Source: Microbacterium sp. SLBN-154 (GTDB taxonomy: Bacteria; Actinomycetota; Actinomycetes; Actinomycetales; Microbacteriaceae). From it: 64,000 nucleotides of DNA. The stretch spans positions 1,736,001-1,800,000 of the forward strand of contig NZ_VFNL01000001.1 in NCBI RefSeq assembly GCF_006715565.1. Reading direction: 5' to 3'. This document shows positions 27,676 to 37,113 of the stretch, in pieces. A program made the translations under genes and the position numbers. The notes beneath the pieces were generated by a model. The model searched no databases. It worked only from the letters and a program-made list of their open reading frames with translations, and was not told the origin of the DNA. Every line of letters begins with the position of its first letter. Position 1 is the stretch's first letter.

Positions 27676-28761
27676 GTGAGTGCGACGCTCGATGACCTTC
27701 CCATCCGCGACGACCTGAGGGGCCAGATCCCGTACGGAGCGCCGCAGGCTCAACTGCCGGTGGCGTTGAACGTCAACGAGAACACCCACCCCGTCCCTGC
27801 GGAGGTGGCCGACGACATCCTCGACGCCGTGGCCATCGCGCTGCGCGAGGTGAATCGCTACCCCGACCGCGAGTTCACCGCGCTGCGCGAGCACCTGGCG
27901 GACTACCTCGGTCACGGCCTCGTCCGGGAGCAGATCTGGGCGGCCAACGGATCGAACGAAGTCCTCCAGCATCTGCTGCAGGCGTTCGCCGGCCCGGGAC
28001 GGACCGCGTTCGGGTTCGCCCCGACGTATTCGATGTACCCCCTGTTGACGCGGGGAACCGGAGCGACATGGCACGCGGGCACCCGCGCGCACGACTTCAC
28101 CGTGTCCGCGGACTCGGCCGCTGCCCAGGTGGCCGCGGCCGAACCCGACGTGGTGTTCCTGTGCGCTCCGAACAACCCGACGGGCACACCGCTGCCGCTC
28201 GACGTCGTCGACGCCGTCTACCGTGCGACGCGAGGCATCGTCATCGTCGACGAGGCCTACGTGGAGTTCGCGCCCCACGACGCCCCGTCGGCGGTGACGC
28301 TCCTGCCCGATCGGCCGCGACTGGTGGTCTCACGCACGATGAGCAAGGCCTTCGCCTTCGCCGGAGCGCGGGTGGGTTACCTCGCCGCGGATCCGGCCGT
28401 CATCGACGCGCTTCGCCTGGTGCGCCTGCCGTACCACCTGAGCGCCCTGACCCAGGCAGCCGCGACCGCCGCCCTTCGGCACGCCCCCACGATGCTTTCG
28501 ATGGTGGATGAGATCGTCGCGCAGCGCGACAGGATCTCGGCCACGGTGTCCGCCCTCGGGTACGAACCGTACGAGTCGTGGACCAATTTCGTCCTCTTCG
28601 GGGGAGTGTCAGACCCTGCGGCGACATGGCAGGCGCTCTACGACCGGGGCGTGCTGATCCGTGACGTCGGCATCCCGCACCACCTGCGTGTGACGGCCGG
28701 CACCGACAAGGAGACCACCGCCTTCTTGGACGCGCTGGCGTCGATAGACTCGGGCGCATGA
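27676..28761 (+). CDS. hisC: Histidinol-phosphate aminotransferase
   Basis: 361 aa PLP fold-type I enzyme. [18 protein letters not shown] and Schiff-base K224 in [16 protein letters not shown] are present. It converts imidazole-acetol phosphate to histidinol phosphate. GTG 27676 was chosen because TACGAT (27663-27668) lies 7 nt upstream; an in-frame ATG at 27667 overlaps that hexamer and would add three residues. The end overlaps hisB by 4 nt. Confidence 0.94.
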   Translation: MSATLDDLPIRDDLRGQIPYGAPQAQLPVALNVNENTHPVPAEVADDILDAVAIALREVNRYPDREFTALREHLADYLGHGLVREQIWAANGSNEVLQHLLQAFAGPGRTAFGFAPTYSMYPLLTRGTGATWHAGTRAHDFTVSADSAAAQVAAAEPDVVFLCAPNNPTGTPLPLDVVDAVYRATRGIVIVDEAYVEFAPHDAPSAVTLLPDRPRLVVSRTMSKAFAFAGARVGYLAADPAVIDALRLVRLPYHLSALTQAAATAALRHAPTMLSMVDEIVAQRDRISATVSALGYEPYESWTNFVLFGGVSDPAATWQALYDRGVLIRDVGIPHHLRVTAGTDKETTAFLDALASIDSGA

Positions 28762-29366
28762 CCCGTCCTGCGCGTACCGCATCGCTTCGCCGTGCGACAA
28801 GCGAGTCCACCGTCGAGCTCGAGCTCGATCTGGACGGGACCGGTCGGAGCAGCATTCAGACCACGGTGCCGTTCTTCGACCACATGCTCACCGCCTTCGC
28901 GAAGCACTCCCTGACCGACCTCACCGTCCGCGCCCACGGCGACACCGACATCGACGCGCACCACACGGTGGAGGACACCGCGATCGTCCTCGGCCAGGCG
29001 ATCCGCCAGGCTCTCGGCGACAAGGCCGGGATCTCCCGGTACGGCGACGCCATGGTGCCGCTGGATGAGGCGCTCGCCCGCGCGGTCGTCGACATCAGCG
29101 GGCGACCCTACCTCGTGCACGGCGGCGAGCCGGCAGGGTTCGAGTTCCACTTGATCGGCGGCCACTTCACCGGTTCGCTGGTCCGGCACACCTTCGAAGC
29201 GCTCGCCGTCCACGGTGGACTCACCGTCCACGTCGAGGTGCTGAGCGGCCGTGACCCCCACCACATCGCCGAGGCGGAGTACAAGGCGTTCGCCCGGGCG
29301 TTCCGGGCGGCCAAGGCGTGGGACGCCCTGGTCGACGGCGTTCCCAGCACCAAGGGAGCTCTGTGA
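28758..29366 (+). CDS. hisB: Imidazoleglycerol-phosphate dehydratase
   Basis: 202 aa monofunctional IGPD, without the phosphatase domain of enterobacterial HisB. Metal-binding motifs [13 protein letters not shown] and [13 protein letters not shown], and the second-half counterparts [13 protein letters not shown] and [16 protein letters not shown], are complete. ATGA overlap with hisC; TAGACT at 28745-28750, 7 nt before the ATG, may add an internal leaderless promoter. GTGA overlap with hisH. Confidence 0.95.
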   Translation: MTRPARTASLRRATSESTVELELDLDGTGRSSIQTTVPFFDHMLTAFAKHSLTDLTVRAHGDTDIDAHHTVEDTAIVLGQAIRQALGDKAGISRYGDAMVPLDEALARAVVDISGRPYLVHGGEPAGFEFHLIGGHFTGSLVRHTFEALAVHGGLTVHVEVLSGRDPHHIAEAEYKAFARAFRAAKAWDALVDGVPSTKGAL

Positions 29367-30013
29367 GCGACCGTCCGCTCGTCGCCGTCCTCGACTACGG
29401 ATCGGGCAACGTCCACAGCGCCGTCAAGGCCCTCGTCGAAGCCGGTGCCGATGCCCGCCTGACCGCCGACCCGGGACTGGTGCGCGATGCCGATGGACTC
29501 GTGGTGCCGGGTGTCGGCGCCTACCGGGCCGTGATGGAGGCGCTTCGGGCCCGACGTGGAGACGAGCTCATCGAACGTCGGCTCGCGGGGGGCCTTCCCG
29601 TCCTCGGCATCTGCGTGGGCATGCAGGTCCTCTTCGAGTGGGGGCGTGAGCGCGGCGTCGACACCGCGGGGCTCGGCGAGTGGCCCGGCGAGGTGACGCA
29701 GCTCGACGCGCCGGTTCTTCCGCACATCGGGTGGAACACCGTCACTCCCGATCCGCAGAGCCGGTTGTTCGCCGGGCTCGCTGACGAGCGCTTCTACTTC
29801 GTGCACTCGTTCGCCGCGAAAACCTGGGAGCTCGAGGTCCATGATCCCTTCCCCCAGCCGGCGCTGACGTGGACGACCTACGGCGAGCCTTTCCTGGCCG
29901 CCGTCGAGAACGGGCCGCTGTCGGCCACGCAGTTCCACCCCGAGAAGTCGGGGGAGGCCGGCATCCGGCTGCTTTCCAATTGGATCACGGGCCTTCGCAG
30001 GGCTACCCTCTGA
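29363..30013 (+). CDS. hisH: Imidazole glycerol phosphate synthase, glutaminase subunit
   Basis: 216 aa class I glutamine amidotransferase. Nucleophile C84 in [11 protein letters not shown], and the His/Glu pair in [14 protein letters not shown]. It supplies ammonia to HisF, which is not in this window. GTG start overlaps hisB; Shine-Dalgarno AAGGGAG is inside hisB. Confidence 0.94.
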   Translation: MSDRPLVAVLDYGSGNVHSAVKALVEAGADARLTADPGLVRDADGLVVPGVGAYRAVMEALRARRGDELIERRLAGGLPVLGICVGMQVLFEWGRERGVDTAGLGEWPGEVTQLDAPVLPHIGWNTVTPDPQSRLFAGLADERFYFVHSFAAKTWELEVHDPFPQPALTWTTYGEPFLAAVENGPLSATQFHPEKSGEAGIRLLSNWITGLRRATL

Positions 30014-30065
30014 AACCGTGCCTTCGCGCGGCGATCGTCCGCGCCCCACGACCCCTCAGGGAGCC

Positions 30066-30812
30066 ATGAACGATTTTGCGTCCACGCCCGCTTTGACCCT
30101 TCTTCCCGCCGTCGATGTGGCGGGCGGCAAAGCGGTGCGACTGACCCAGGGTGAGGCCGGCAGCGAGACCAATTACGGCGACCCCGTGGAGGCGGCGCTC
30201 GACTGGGCCCGCCAGGGGGCCGAGTGGATCCACCTCGTCGACCTCGACGCCGCTTTCGGGCGCGGCAGCAACGCCGCGGTGCTGCGGAAGGTCATCAAGC
30301 AGGTCCGTGGTGTGCAGGTCGAGGTCTCCGGCGGCATTCGCGACGATGCCTCGCTCGAGGCCGCGCTCGAATCCGGTGCCGCCCGGGTGAACCTCGGGAC
30401 GGCAGCCCTGGAGAACCCCGAGTGGGCGGCCGACGTGATCGGGCGCTATGGCGACCTCGTCGCGGTCGGGCTCGACGTCCGCGGCACGACCCTCGCCGCG
30501 CGCGGGTGGACGCGCGACGGAGGCGACCTGTGGACGGTGCTGACGCGCCTCGAGAGCGCGGGCTGCAGCCGCTACGTCGTCACCGACGTCACCAAGGACG
30601 GGACCCTCCGCGGTCCGAACCTCGAACTGCTGCGCGAGATGACGGCGCGCACCCCGAAGCCGGTCGTGGCGTCGGGAGGAGTCTCGAGCCTCGATGACAT
30701 CGCCGCCCTCCGCGAGCTGGTGCCCCTCGGCGTCGAAGGTGCGATCGTCGGGAAGGCGCTGTACGCCGGGGCCTTCACCCTGGGTGAGGCTCTGGATGTC
30801 GCCGGACACTGA
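30066..30812 (+). CDS. priA: HisA/PriA phosphoribosyl isomerase
   Basis: 248 aa TIM barrel. D17 ([15 protein letters not shown]) and the second catalytic Asp in [14 protein letters not shown] are present, with GGIRDD and VASGGVSS phosphate loops. In Actinobacteria lacking trpF this enzyme (PriA) serves both histidine and tryptophan synthesis; which applies here cannot be seen from the window. ATG 30066 follows CAGGGAG. A TACCCT hexamer at 30004-30009 could add a promoter, and GTG 30018 is an alternative start. Confidence 0.92.
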   Translation: MNDFASTPALTLLPAVDVAGGKAVRLTQGEAGSETNYGDPVEAALDWARQGAEWIHLVDLDAAFGRGSNAAVLRKVIKQVRGVQVEVSGGIRDDASLEAALESGAARVNLGTAALENPEWAADVIGRYGDLVAVGLDVRGTTLAARGWTRDGGDLWTVLTRLESAGCSRYVVTDVTKDGTLRGPNLELLREMTARTPKPVVASGGVSSLDDIAALRELVPLGVEGAIVGKALYAGAFTLGEALDVAGH

Positions 30813-31581
30813 TCCTTCGCACGATCACGCCCACGCCGACTCGGCGGGGGTGCCCTGGGAGGGTCGCGCCTTCCAACCCAACCCGCACGCCGGCGACGAC
30901 GGCCGTGCGGACCCGCAGCTGCTGGCGGCCCTCGAGGCGTTCGGGCGGGGCGAAGGTGATGAGCGGACGGTCGTCGACGCCTACCGGTCCGCGCGACTTC
31001 TCATTCCGCTTATCGCGGAGAAGGGCGACGAGGGGGTGGGTCCGCACGGTCTCGCCGTGGACAAGACCCAGGAGCTGTCGATCGTGTCGGTGGCCGCCCC
31101 CGACGGTCGCCGCGTCCTCCCCGTCTTCACCTCCGTCGAAACCATGACGCGATGGGATGCCGGCGCACGACCCGTGCCGGCGGACGGGGTGCGCACCGCT
31201 CTGGCCGTGGCCGCCGAGGACACCGAGCTCATCGTGATCGACCCGGGTTCGCCGACGGAGTTCGTGCTGCGTCGGCCTGCCGTCTGGGCGATCGCGCAGC
31301 GTGAGGGCTGGGAACCCAGCTACACCTCACCGGAGGTGTACGCCGGTCTTCGCGAGAGCGTGGGGAGCGAGCTGGCCGTCATCGACTTCTCCCTCGCGCC
31401 GGGGGACCCCACAGCGCGGCTGCGCGGACCCGAGCTCGTCGTCGAGCTCCAGCTCGTCCAGGGCCTGGATCGCGGCCAGCTCGACGCCGTGCTGGCCCGC
31501 CTTGCCAAGCGGTGGGCCGCCGATGATCGCATCGCGGTACTCGTCGACTCCCTGACGATCAAGCTCCGTCGCGGCGCCTGA
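30796..31581 (+). CDS. SseB family protein
   Basis: 261 aa. The SseB domain covers about residues 40-150 ([39 protein letters not shown]), with a C-terminal extension. The family's biochemical role is unclear; in Actinobacteria it often follows priA, as here. ATG 30796 lies 17 nt inside priA, so expression is coupled to the his operon. Confidence 0.82.
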   Translation: MSPDTDPSHDHAHADSAGVPWEGRAFQPNPHAGDDGRADPQLLAALEAFGRGEGDERTVVDAYRSARLLIPLIAEKGDEGVGPHGLAVDKTQELSIVSVAAPDGRRVLPVFTSVETMTRWDAGARPVPADGVRTALAVAAEDTELIVIDPGSPTEFVLRRPAVWAIAQREGWEPSYTSPEVYAGLRESVGSELAVIDFSLAPGDPTARLRGPELVVELQLVQGLDRGQLDAVLARLAKRWAADDRIAVLVDSLTIKLRRGA

Positions 31582-31599
31582 TCCGCCGGCCGGACCGGG

Positions 31600-31995
31600 T
31601 CAGGTCACGGGGCCCGTCCACTTCTCGCCAGGTCCTTTGCCGATGGGGTCGGGGATGACGGATGCCTCGCGGAAGGCCAGCTGCAACGAGCGAAGGCCGT
31701 CGCGGAGCGACCGGGCGTGCATGTCGCTGATCTCGGGAGCCCCGGCGGTGATGAGTCCCGCGAGGGCATTGATGAGCTTGCGGGCCTCGTCGAGGTCGAG
31801 CTGCCTCGCGGGGTCGTCGGCGAGCCCCACCTTTACGGCTGCCGCGCTCATGAGGTGCACCGCCGTGGTGGTGATGACCTCCACCGCCGGCACGTCGGCG
31901 ATGTCTCGCGTGGCCGCCGATGCCGCGGCCTCCTGCTCCTCCCATTGGGTGGGGCGCACATCGCCCGCGGGCGCGGAATCGTCTCGGGTATCCAT
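31600..31995 (-). CDS. DUF1844 domain protein
   Basis: 131 aa, mostly helical and acidic. The DUF1844 core is VEVITTTAVHLMSAAAVKVGLADDP... DLDEARKLINALAGLI (about 40-85). Function unknown; it is regularly found next to infC in Actinobacteria, as here, in divergent orientation. The ATG at 31995 gives the expected short N-terminus. Confidence 0.8.
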   Translation of the reverse strand: MDTRDDSAPAGDVRPTQWEEQEAAASAATRDIADVPAVEVITTTAVHLMSAAAVKVGLADDPARQLDLDEARKLINALAGLITAGAPEISDMHARSLRDGLRSLQLAFREASVIPDPIGKGPGEKWTGPVT

Positions 31996-32023
31996 GTCGA
32001 TGCTGGCCGCTCGCACTCTCTGG

Positions 32024-32266
32024 TAGACTTCAGCGGGCTCGGAGCAATCTGCTCCGGTTCGAAAGAGGATCACATCCCACCCGCGCTTGCCGCTCCAGGC
32101 TACCGGGTCAAGCACTCCGCCTCGGCCGCACTGCGGTCGGGGTAGCCGGAAACGGACCGGGTGCGGAAAGTCGGCGCTCCCGCGCCGTCGCTGGTGGGTG
32201 GTTCTTCGATCGCCCCGCGTCGCACCGCGTCGCGGGATGCCAACCGCCACCGAAGAGGAGTTCCGC
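32024..32266 (+). promoter_or_regulatory. infC promoter and long structured leader
   Basis: TAGACT at 32024-32029 looks like a -10 box; transcription from there would give a leader of about 230 nt. It can form GGAGCA-ATC-TGCTCC (32041-32055) and a larger element closed by GGCTACC (32098-32104) and GGTAGCC (32141-32147) with an inner CCGC/GCGG hairpin. In other bacteria L20 or IF3 autoregulates this operon through leader structure; that role here is inference. Confidence 0.5.
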
Positions 32267-32869
32267 ATCAGCGATCCCCGCACCAATGAGCGCATCCGCG
32301 TTCCCGAGGTCCGACTCGTCGGCCCCAACGGCGAACAGGTCGGCGTCGTCCGCATCGAGGTTGCGCAGCGTCTGGCTCAGGAGGCCGATCTCGATCTGGT
32401 CGAGGTCGCCCCCAACTCCAAGCCCCCCGTGGTCAAGATCATGGACTACGGGAAGTTCAAGTACGAGAACGCGCAGAAGGCCAAAGAGGCCCGTCGCAAT
32501 CAGGCCAACACCGTCCTCAAAGAGGTGCGGTTCCGCCTGAAGATCGAGGCTCACGACTACCAGACCAAGCTCAAGCGCGCCGAAGGCTTCCTGAAGGCCG
32601 GAGACAAGGTCAAGGCCATGATCCTGTTCCGCGGCCGGGAGCAGTCCCGCCCTGAGCAGGGCGTGCGTCTGCTGCGCAAATTCGCCGAGGATGTCGCGGA
32701 GTTCGGGACCGTCGAGTCCAACCCCACGATCGACGGACGCAACATGACCATGGTGGTCGCACCGCACAAGAACAAGTCCGAGGCCAAGGCCGAGCAGAAC
32801 GCGCAGCGCGCCGCCAACAAGGAAGCCGCCCGCGCACCGCGCAGCGACGCCGAGGCACCGGCCGAATAA
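32267..32869 (+). CDS. infC: Translation initiation factor IF-3
   Basis: 200 aa from a proposed ATC start. [20 protein letters not shown] is the usual IF3 N-terminus, followed by the N-domain, the linker [19 protein letters not shown] and the C-domain ([16 protein letters not shown]... GRNMTMVV), then a charged tail. The ATC at 32267 lies 6 nt after AAGAGGAG, an excellent Shine-Dalgarno, whereas the in-frame ATG at 32237 would translate that site. Rare non-AUG starts are a known autoregulatory feature of infC. First gene of infC-rpmI-rplT. Confidence 0.92.
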   Translation: MSDPRTNERIRVPEVRLVGPNGEQVGVVRIEVAQRLAQEADLDLVEVAPNSKPPVVKIMDYGKFKYENAQKAKEARRNQANTVLKEVRFRLKIEAHDYQTKLKRAEGFLKAGDKVKAMILFRGREQSRPEQGVRLLRKFAEDVAEFGTVESNPTIDGRNMTMVVAPHKNKSEAKAEQNAQRAANKEAARAPRSDAEAPAE

Positions 32870-32957
32870 CCCGACTTCCCGCACGCCGTGCGGGATCAGA
32901 CTCCCGCTCCGGCGGGATCCCACCCCGCCTCCGGGCGAGACCAGAAGGAACGAGAAG

Positions 32958-33152
32958 ATGCCGAAGCAGAAGACCCATTCGGGTGCCAAGAAGCGCTTCA
33001 AGATCACCGGCACCGGCAAGCTCATGAAGCAGCAGGCGAACCTGCGCCACAACTTCGAGGGGAAGCCCACCAAGCGCACCCGTCGCCTCTCGCAGGACCA
33101 GGTCCTCGCCCCGGGCGACGCCAAGGTCGCCAAGAAGCTGCTCGGTCGCTGA
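32958..33152 (+). CDS. rpmI: 50S ribosomal protein L35
   Basis: 64 aa, basic. [21 protein letters not shown] is the family N-terminus. Shine-Dalgarno GAAGGAACGAGAAG precedes the ATG. Second gene of the infC operon, with 88 nt between infC and rpmI containing a possible hairpin (GCACGCCGTGC near 32881). Confidence 0.97.
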   Translation: MPKQKTHSGAKKRFKITGTGKLMKQQANLRHNFEGKPTKRTRRLSQDQVLAPGDAKVAKKLLGR

Positions 33153-33185
33153 GCACCCGGACTCGAAGGTTAGGAACGAAACGAA

Positions 33186-33569
33186 ATGGCCAGAGTAAAG
33201 CGGGCTGTCAACGCCCAGAAGAAGCGTCGCGTCATCCTCGAGCGCGCGTCCGGTTACCGCGGACAGCGTTCGCGGCTGTACCGCAAGGCGAAGGAGCAGG
33301 TCACCCACTCGCTCGTCTACGCCTACCGCGACCGCCGTAAGCGCAAGGGCGACTTCCGCCGCCTGTGGATCCAGCGCATCAACGCCGCTGCCCGTCAGAA
33401 CGGCATCACCTACAATCGGTTCATCCAGGGCCTTGGCCTTGCGGGCGTGCAGGTCGACCGCCGCATGCTCGCCGAGCTGGCGGTGAACGAGCCGGCCGTC
33501 TTCGCCTCGCTCGTCGCGACGGCCAAGCAGGCTCTGCCCGAGAACGTCAACGCTCCCAAGAGCGCCTGA
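33186..33569 (+). CDS. rplT: 50S ribosomal protein L20
   Basis: 127 aa. [20 protein letters not shown] and [16 protein letters not shown] at the N-terminus and [12 protein letters not shown] in the C-domain identify L20, which binds 23S rRNA early in assembly. It lies 33 nt after rpmI and is followed by a strong terminator. Confidence 0.97.
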   Translation: MARVKRAVNAQKKRRVILERASGYRGQRSRLYRKAKEQVTHSLVYAYRDRRKRKGDFRRLWIQRINAAARQNGITYNRFIQGLGLAGVQVDRRMLAELAVNEPAVFASLVATAKQALPENVNAPKSA

Positions 33570-33584
33570 CTCCCGGCAGCCATA

Positions 33585-33618
33585 ACAGGGCACCCCTCCG
33601 AACGGAGGGGTGCCCTGT
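33585..33618 (+). terminator. Strong hairpin terminator after rplT
   Basis: Perfectly paired arms of 16 nt (ACAGGGCACCCCTCCG at 33585-33600 and its complement at 33603-33618), 15 nt after the rplT stop, followed by TGCTTGCTCTT. This is the clearest intrinsic terminator among protein operons in the window. Confidence 0.88.
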
Positions 33619-33649
33619 TGCTTGCTCTTCTCGCCCGTATGCTGGGGCT

Positions 33650-34459
33650 GTGCTGGAGAATCCGCGGTCGCCGCGCGTGCGCGCCGTGGCGAAGCTCACC
33701 AAGCGCAGTGCTCGTCAGGAGACGGGGCTCTTCCTGCTCGAGGGGCCGCAGGCCGCCCGGGAGGTGCTGGCGTACCGGCCGGACACAGTCGTCGATCTCT
33801 ACGCCACGCCGACTGCGCTGGAGAAGCACGCCGAGATCCGGGATGCCGCGCGTGAGGCCGGCATCGAGGTGTCTTTCGCCAGCGAAGCCGTTCTCGACGC
33901 GATGGCCGACACGGTCACTCCGCAGGGGATCGTCGCCGTCGCCCGGCAGACCCCCACCTCGGTGCGCGATGTCTTCGCCGCGGGACCCCGACTGCTCGCC
34001 ATCTGCGAGGAGGTGCGCGATCCGGGCAACCTCGGCACGATCATCCGCGCCGCCGACGCGGTCGGAGCCGATGCGGTCATCCTCACCGGTCGCACCGTCG
34101 ACCCCTACAACCCGAAAGTGGTCCGGGCGAGCACCGGATCGCTGTTCCACCTTCCCGTGGCCGTGGGCGTCGACCTCGTCTCCACCGTCGAACGCGCGCG
34201 GGCGGCGGGGGTTCGCGTGGTCGCGGCGGATGTCGGGGGAGAGGACTTCCTCGCCCATCGCCCATCGCTGGCAGAGCCCACGGCATGGCTGTTCGGCAAC
34301 GAGGCGAGGGGGCTCGAACCCGACGCCCTCGCCCTCGCGGACCTGTCGCTGCGTCTGCCGATCTACGGTGCCGCGGAGTCGCTGAACCTCGCCACGGCCG
34401 CGAGCGTATGCCTGTACGAGACCGCGTTCGCGCAGCGCGCCGTGCTCGCGCAGGGCTGA
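33650..34459 (+). CDS. TrmH/SpoU family RNA methyltransferase
   Basis: 269 aa. N-terminal substrate-binding domain (SARQETGLFLLEGPQAAREVL) and C-terminal knotted SPOUT domain with EEVRDPGNLGTIIRAADA, AWLFGNEARGL and LRLPIYGAAESLNLATAASVCLYE, the three family motifs. Probably 2'-O-methylates rRNA; it occupies the tsnR position next to rplT. GTG start with TATGCT (33638-33643) 6 nt upstream: leaderless pattern, independent of rplT. Confidence 0.9.
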   Translation: MLENPRSPRVRAVAKLTKRSARQETGLFLLEGPQAAREVLAYRPDTVVDLYATPTALEKHAEIRDAAREAGIEVSFASEAVLDAMADTVTPQGIVAVARQTPTSVRDVFAAGPRLLAICEEVRDPGNLGTIIRAADAVGADAVILTGRTVDPYNPKVVRASTGSLFHLPVAVGVDLVSTVERARAAGVRVVAADVGGEDFLAHRPSLAEPTAWLFGNEARGLEPDALALADLSLRLPIYGAAESLNLATAASVCLYETAFAQRAVLAQG

Positions 34460-34487
34460 GAACTCCGCCGCGCACCGTCAGCCGGTG

Positions 34488-34561
34488 TGAAACAGCTGCT
34501 GTTACAACTCGGTTAAGGTCTGCTCACATGACCGGCGTCGGCGGGGCCGTCGGCCTAGGGT
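34488..34561 (+). promoter_or_regulatory. gluA promoter region with inverted repeat
   Basis: AACAGC-T-GCTGTT (34491-34503) is a perfect 6-1-6 inverted repeat, with further TG/CA pairing outside it (34488-34506). Two -10-like hexamers follow: TAAGGT (34514-34519) and TAGGGT (34556-34561), the second 7 nt before the gluA ATG. The inverted repeat is a plausible operator for the transporter operon; the regulator is unknown. Confidence 0.5.
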
Positions 34562-34568
34562 GGCAGGC

Positions 34569-35363
34569 ATGGCATCTGATGCACCAACGGCGGCGCCGCG
34601 GACGTCCAACATCGCGGTTCGTCGCGGCGAGCCCCTCGTGGTGATGACGGACGTGCAGAAGCACTACGGCGACTTCCAGGCGCTGCGCGACATCGACCTC
34701 TCGGTGAACCGTGGAGAGGTCGTCGTCGTGATCGGCCCGTCAGGATCAGGCAAGTCGACCCTGTGCCGCACCATCAACCGACTCGAGACGATCACGAGCG
34801 GATCGATCACCATCGACGGCGAAGAGCTGCCGAAGGAGGGCAAGGCCCTGGCGGCGTTGCGAGCGGACGTCGGCATGGTCTTCCAGTCGTTCAACCTCTT
34901 CGCGCATCTGTCGATCCTCGACAACGTCACGCTCGGCCCGATCAAGGTCAAGGGCATGAAGAAGGCGGACGCCGAGAAGCAGGCCCGCGAGCTTTTGGAA
35001 CGCGTGGGTGTGGCCCAGCAGGCGGATAAGCTCCCCGCCCAGCTCTCGGGCGGACAGCAGCAGCGTGTGGCGATCGCCCGCGCGCTGGCGATGCAGCCGA
35101 AGGTGATGCTCTTCGATGAGCCCACCAGCGCGTTGGACCCCGAAATGATCAACGAAGTCCTCGACGTCATGGTCGGTCTCGCGGAGAGCGGAATGACGAT
35201 GATCGTCGTCACCCACGAGATGGGCTTCGCTCGCAAGGCCGGTGACCGGGTGGTCTTCATGTCTGACGGCATGATCGTGGAAGAGGCGGCCCCTGAGCAG
35301 TTCTTCACTGCCCCGCGCAGCGACCGCGCAAAGGATTTCCTGTCCAAGCTCATCACCCACTGA
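34569..35363 (+). CDS. gluA: Glutamate-type amino acid ABC transporter, ATP-binding protein
   Basis: 264 aa. Walker [10 protein letters not shown] (56-64), Q-loop [11 protein letters not shown], signature [15 protein letters not shown], Walker [14 protein letters not shown] and H-loop VVTHEMGFA, all of the polar amino acid uptake family. The gene order ATPase, binding protein, two permeases equals corynebacterial gluABCD. ATG 34569 lies 7 nt after TAGGGT; in-frame GTG 34560 overlaps that box. Confidence 0.9.
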   Translation: MASDAPTAAPRTSNIAVRRGEPLVVMTDVQKHYGDFQALRDIDLSVNRGEVVVVIGPSGSGKSTLCRTINRLETITSGSITIDGEELPKEGKALAALRADVGMVFQSFNLFAHLSILDNVTLGPIKVKGMKKADAEKQARELLERVGVAQQADKLPAQLSGGQQQRVAIARALAMQPKVMLFDEPTSALDPEMINEVLDVMVGLAESGMTMIVVTHEMGFARKAGDRVVFMSDGMIVEEAAPEQFFTAPRSDRAKDFLSKLITH

Positions 35364-35487
35364 CCCTTCGAGAAAGGAGCGACGAACCGCGCCAAGATCG
35401 CTGCCCGCACGAACCCGACGTCGGACATACGTAACCCGAACCCTCGCAGAACACCAGCACAGCCGCACGAAACCAAGGAGCACTCAC

Positions 35488-36393
35488 ATGCGTACGTCAC
35501 GTTTGATCGCAGGCATCGGCCTCGCCGCCGTCGCCGCCCTCACCCTCTCCGGCTGCAACAGCGGCTCGCCGACCGGCACGACAGGAGACGACGAGACAGG
35601 TGGTGGAGACACTGCCGCCCTGTGGGAGGTCGCCGGCGACGTCGATCTCGCCGACAGCCCCACATACGACCGGATGGTTGAGCGCGACGGTGTCATCATC
35701 GGTGTGAAGAACGATCAGCCTGGTCTGGGCTTCGAGGACGTCACCACCGGAGAACGCACCGGGTTCGACGTCGACATCGCGCGGTGGATCGCCGCCTCGC
35801 TCGGATTCGACGAGGATCAGATCACGTACGAGACGATCCCGTCCGCAAACCGTGAGCAGGCCATCGTCAACGGCGACATCGACTACTACGTCGGTACCTA
35901 CTCGATCACCGACTCTCGCAAAGAGCAGATCGATTTCGCTGGACCGTACTTCATCACCGGGCAGGGGCTCCTCGTCGCCGCGGACAATGAGGACATCAAC
36001 GGTCCGGACGACCTGGCCGGAAAGATCGTCTGCTCCGTGACCGGCTCGACGCCGCTGCAGCGCATCCGTGATGAGTACAGCCCCGGTGACACCGTCGAGT
36101 ACGACACCTACTCGCAGTGCGTCGAGCAGCTGAAAGCCGGTTCGGTGGACGCGATCACGACGGACGAGGCGATCCTCGCCGGTTACGTGGCGCTCGAGCC
36201 CGACGAGCTGAAGATCGCGGGTGATCCCTTCAGCGAGGAGCGCTACGGCGTGGGACTCGAAAAGGGTGACACGGCCCTGAAGGACCACATTAACGCCCTC
36301 TTCAACGACGGCGGGGATGTCTGGACCGCGCTGTTCGAGGAGCACCTCGCTCCCGCCGGCATCGAAGGCGAACAGCCGACGTCCGACGAGTGA
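35488..36393 (+). CDS. gluB: Glutamate-type ABC transporter, substrate-binding lipoprotein
   Basis: 301 aa. Signal peptide with lipobox LSGC (C23), then a family 3 periplasmic-binding fold (GVKNDQPGLGFEDVTTGERTGFDVDIARWIA, IDYYVGTYSITDSRKEQIDFAGPYF). Shine-Dalgarno AAGGAG lies 10 nt before the ATG, in a 124-nt gap after gluA. Substrate glutamate is inferred from family and gene order. Confidence 0.9.
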   Translation: MRTSRLIAGIGLAAVAALTLSGCNSGSPTGTTGDDETGGGDTAALWEVAGDVDLADSPTYDRMVERDGVIIGVKNDQPGLGFEDVTTGERTGFDVDIARWIAASLGFDEDQITYETIPSANREQAIVNGDIDYYVGTYSITDSRKEQIDFAGPYFITGQGLLVAADNEDINGPDDLAGKIVCSVTGSTPLQRIRDEYSPGDTVEYDTYSQCVEQLKAGSVDAITTDEAILAGYVALEPDELKIAGDPFSEERYGVGLEKGDTALKDHINALFNDGGDVWTALFEEHLAPAGIEGEQPTSDE

Positions 36394-36398
36394 TCCTT

Positions 36399-36430
36399 TC
36401 CCGGGGGCGACGAGTTCGTCGTCCCCGGGA
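36399..36430 (+). promoter_or_regulatory. Intercistronic stem-loop between gluB and gluC
   Basis: A 15-bp stem (36399-36413 with 36416-36430, one G:T pair) starts 5 nt after the gluB stop. Such hairpins after binding-protein genes usually stabilise the upstream message or partly terminate, keeping binding protein in excess over permeases. No T-run follows. Confidence 0.75.
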
Positions 36431-36456
36431 AGTCGTTCGCGAGCGCTAGGGGAGAC

Positions 36457-37113
36457 ATGGGAGTCGTCACCGACAATCTTGACCTGTGGGGGGAGACCCT
36501 CCTGGGGACCCTCATCCTGTTCTTCGGCGGAGGACTGGTCGCGCTGATCCTGGGGACGATCGTCGCGGCCATGCGGGTCTCGCCGATCCCGATCGCCCGC
36601 GGTGTCGGGAGCCTGTACGTCAACACGATTCGCAACACCCCCCTCACGCTGGTGTTCTTCGCGTTCGCCTTCGCGCTCCCCCCGCTTCTCGGGCTGCGGC
36701 TGACCGCCCAGGTCTCCCTCACGCTGGCGATCTCGGCGCTCGGCATCTACACCGCGACGTACGTCGCCGAGACGATCCGCTCAGGGATCAACACCGTTCC
36801 CGTCGGTCAAGCCGAGGCCGCGCGTGCGCTGGGTCTGACCTTCGGGCAGGTGATGTCTCTGGTCGTCCTGCCGCAGGCCTTCCGGTCGGTGATTCCGCCG
36901 ATGATGAGCGTCTTCATCGCTCTGCTGAAGAACACCACGGTGGCCGCCGGATTCTCGGTGGTCAATCTCGGATCGATCCGCAGTTACCTCAGTGAGCGCG
37001 GCGAGAACCAGTTCGTGGTCATCCTGTGGGTGATGGTGATCTTCGTCGCGCTCGTCCTTCTGCTGTCCTGGGGTCAGCGCAGTCTGGAGAATCGATGGAA
37101 GGTGGCGCGATGA
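36457..37113 (+). CDS. gluC: Glutamate-type ABC transporter, permease 1
   Basis: 218 aa, about five membrane helices. The HisMQ-type permease signature is NTIRNTPLTLVFFAFAF with the EAA loop VGQAEAARALGLTFGQVMSLVVLPQAFRSVIPP. Overlaps gluD by ATGA. Confidence 0.9.
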   Translation: MGVVTDNLDLWGETLLGTLILFFGGGLVALILGTIVAAMRVSPIPIARGVGSLYVNTIRNTPLTLVFFAFAFALPPLLGLRLTAQVSLTLAISALGIYTATYVAETIRSGINTVPVGQAEAARALGLTFGQVMSLVVLPQAFRSVIPPMMSVFIALLKNTTVAAGFSVVNLGSIRSYLSERGENQFVVILWVMVIFVALVLLLSWGQRSLENRWKVAR

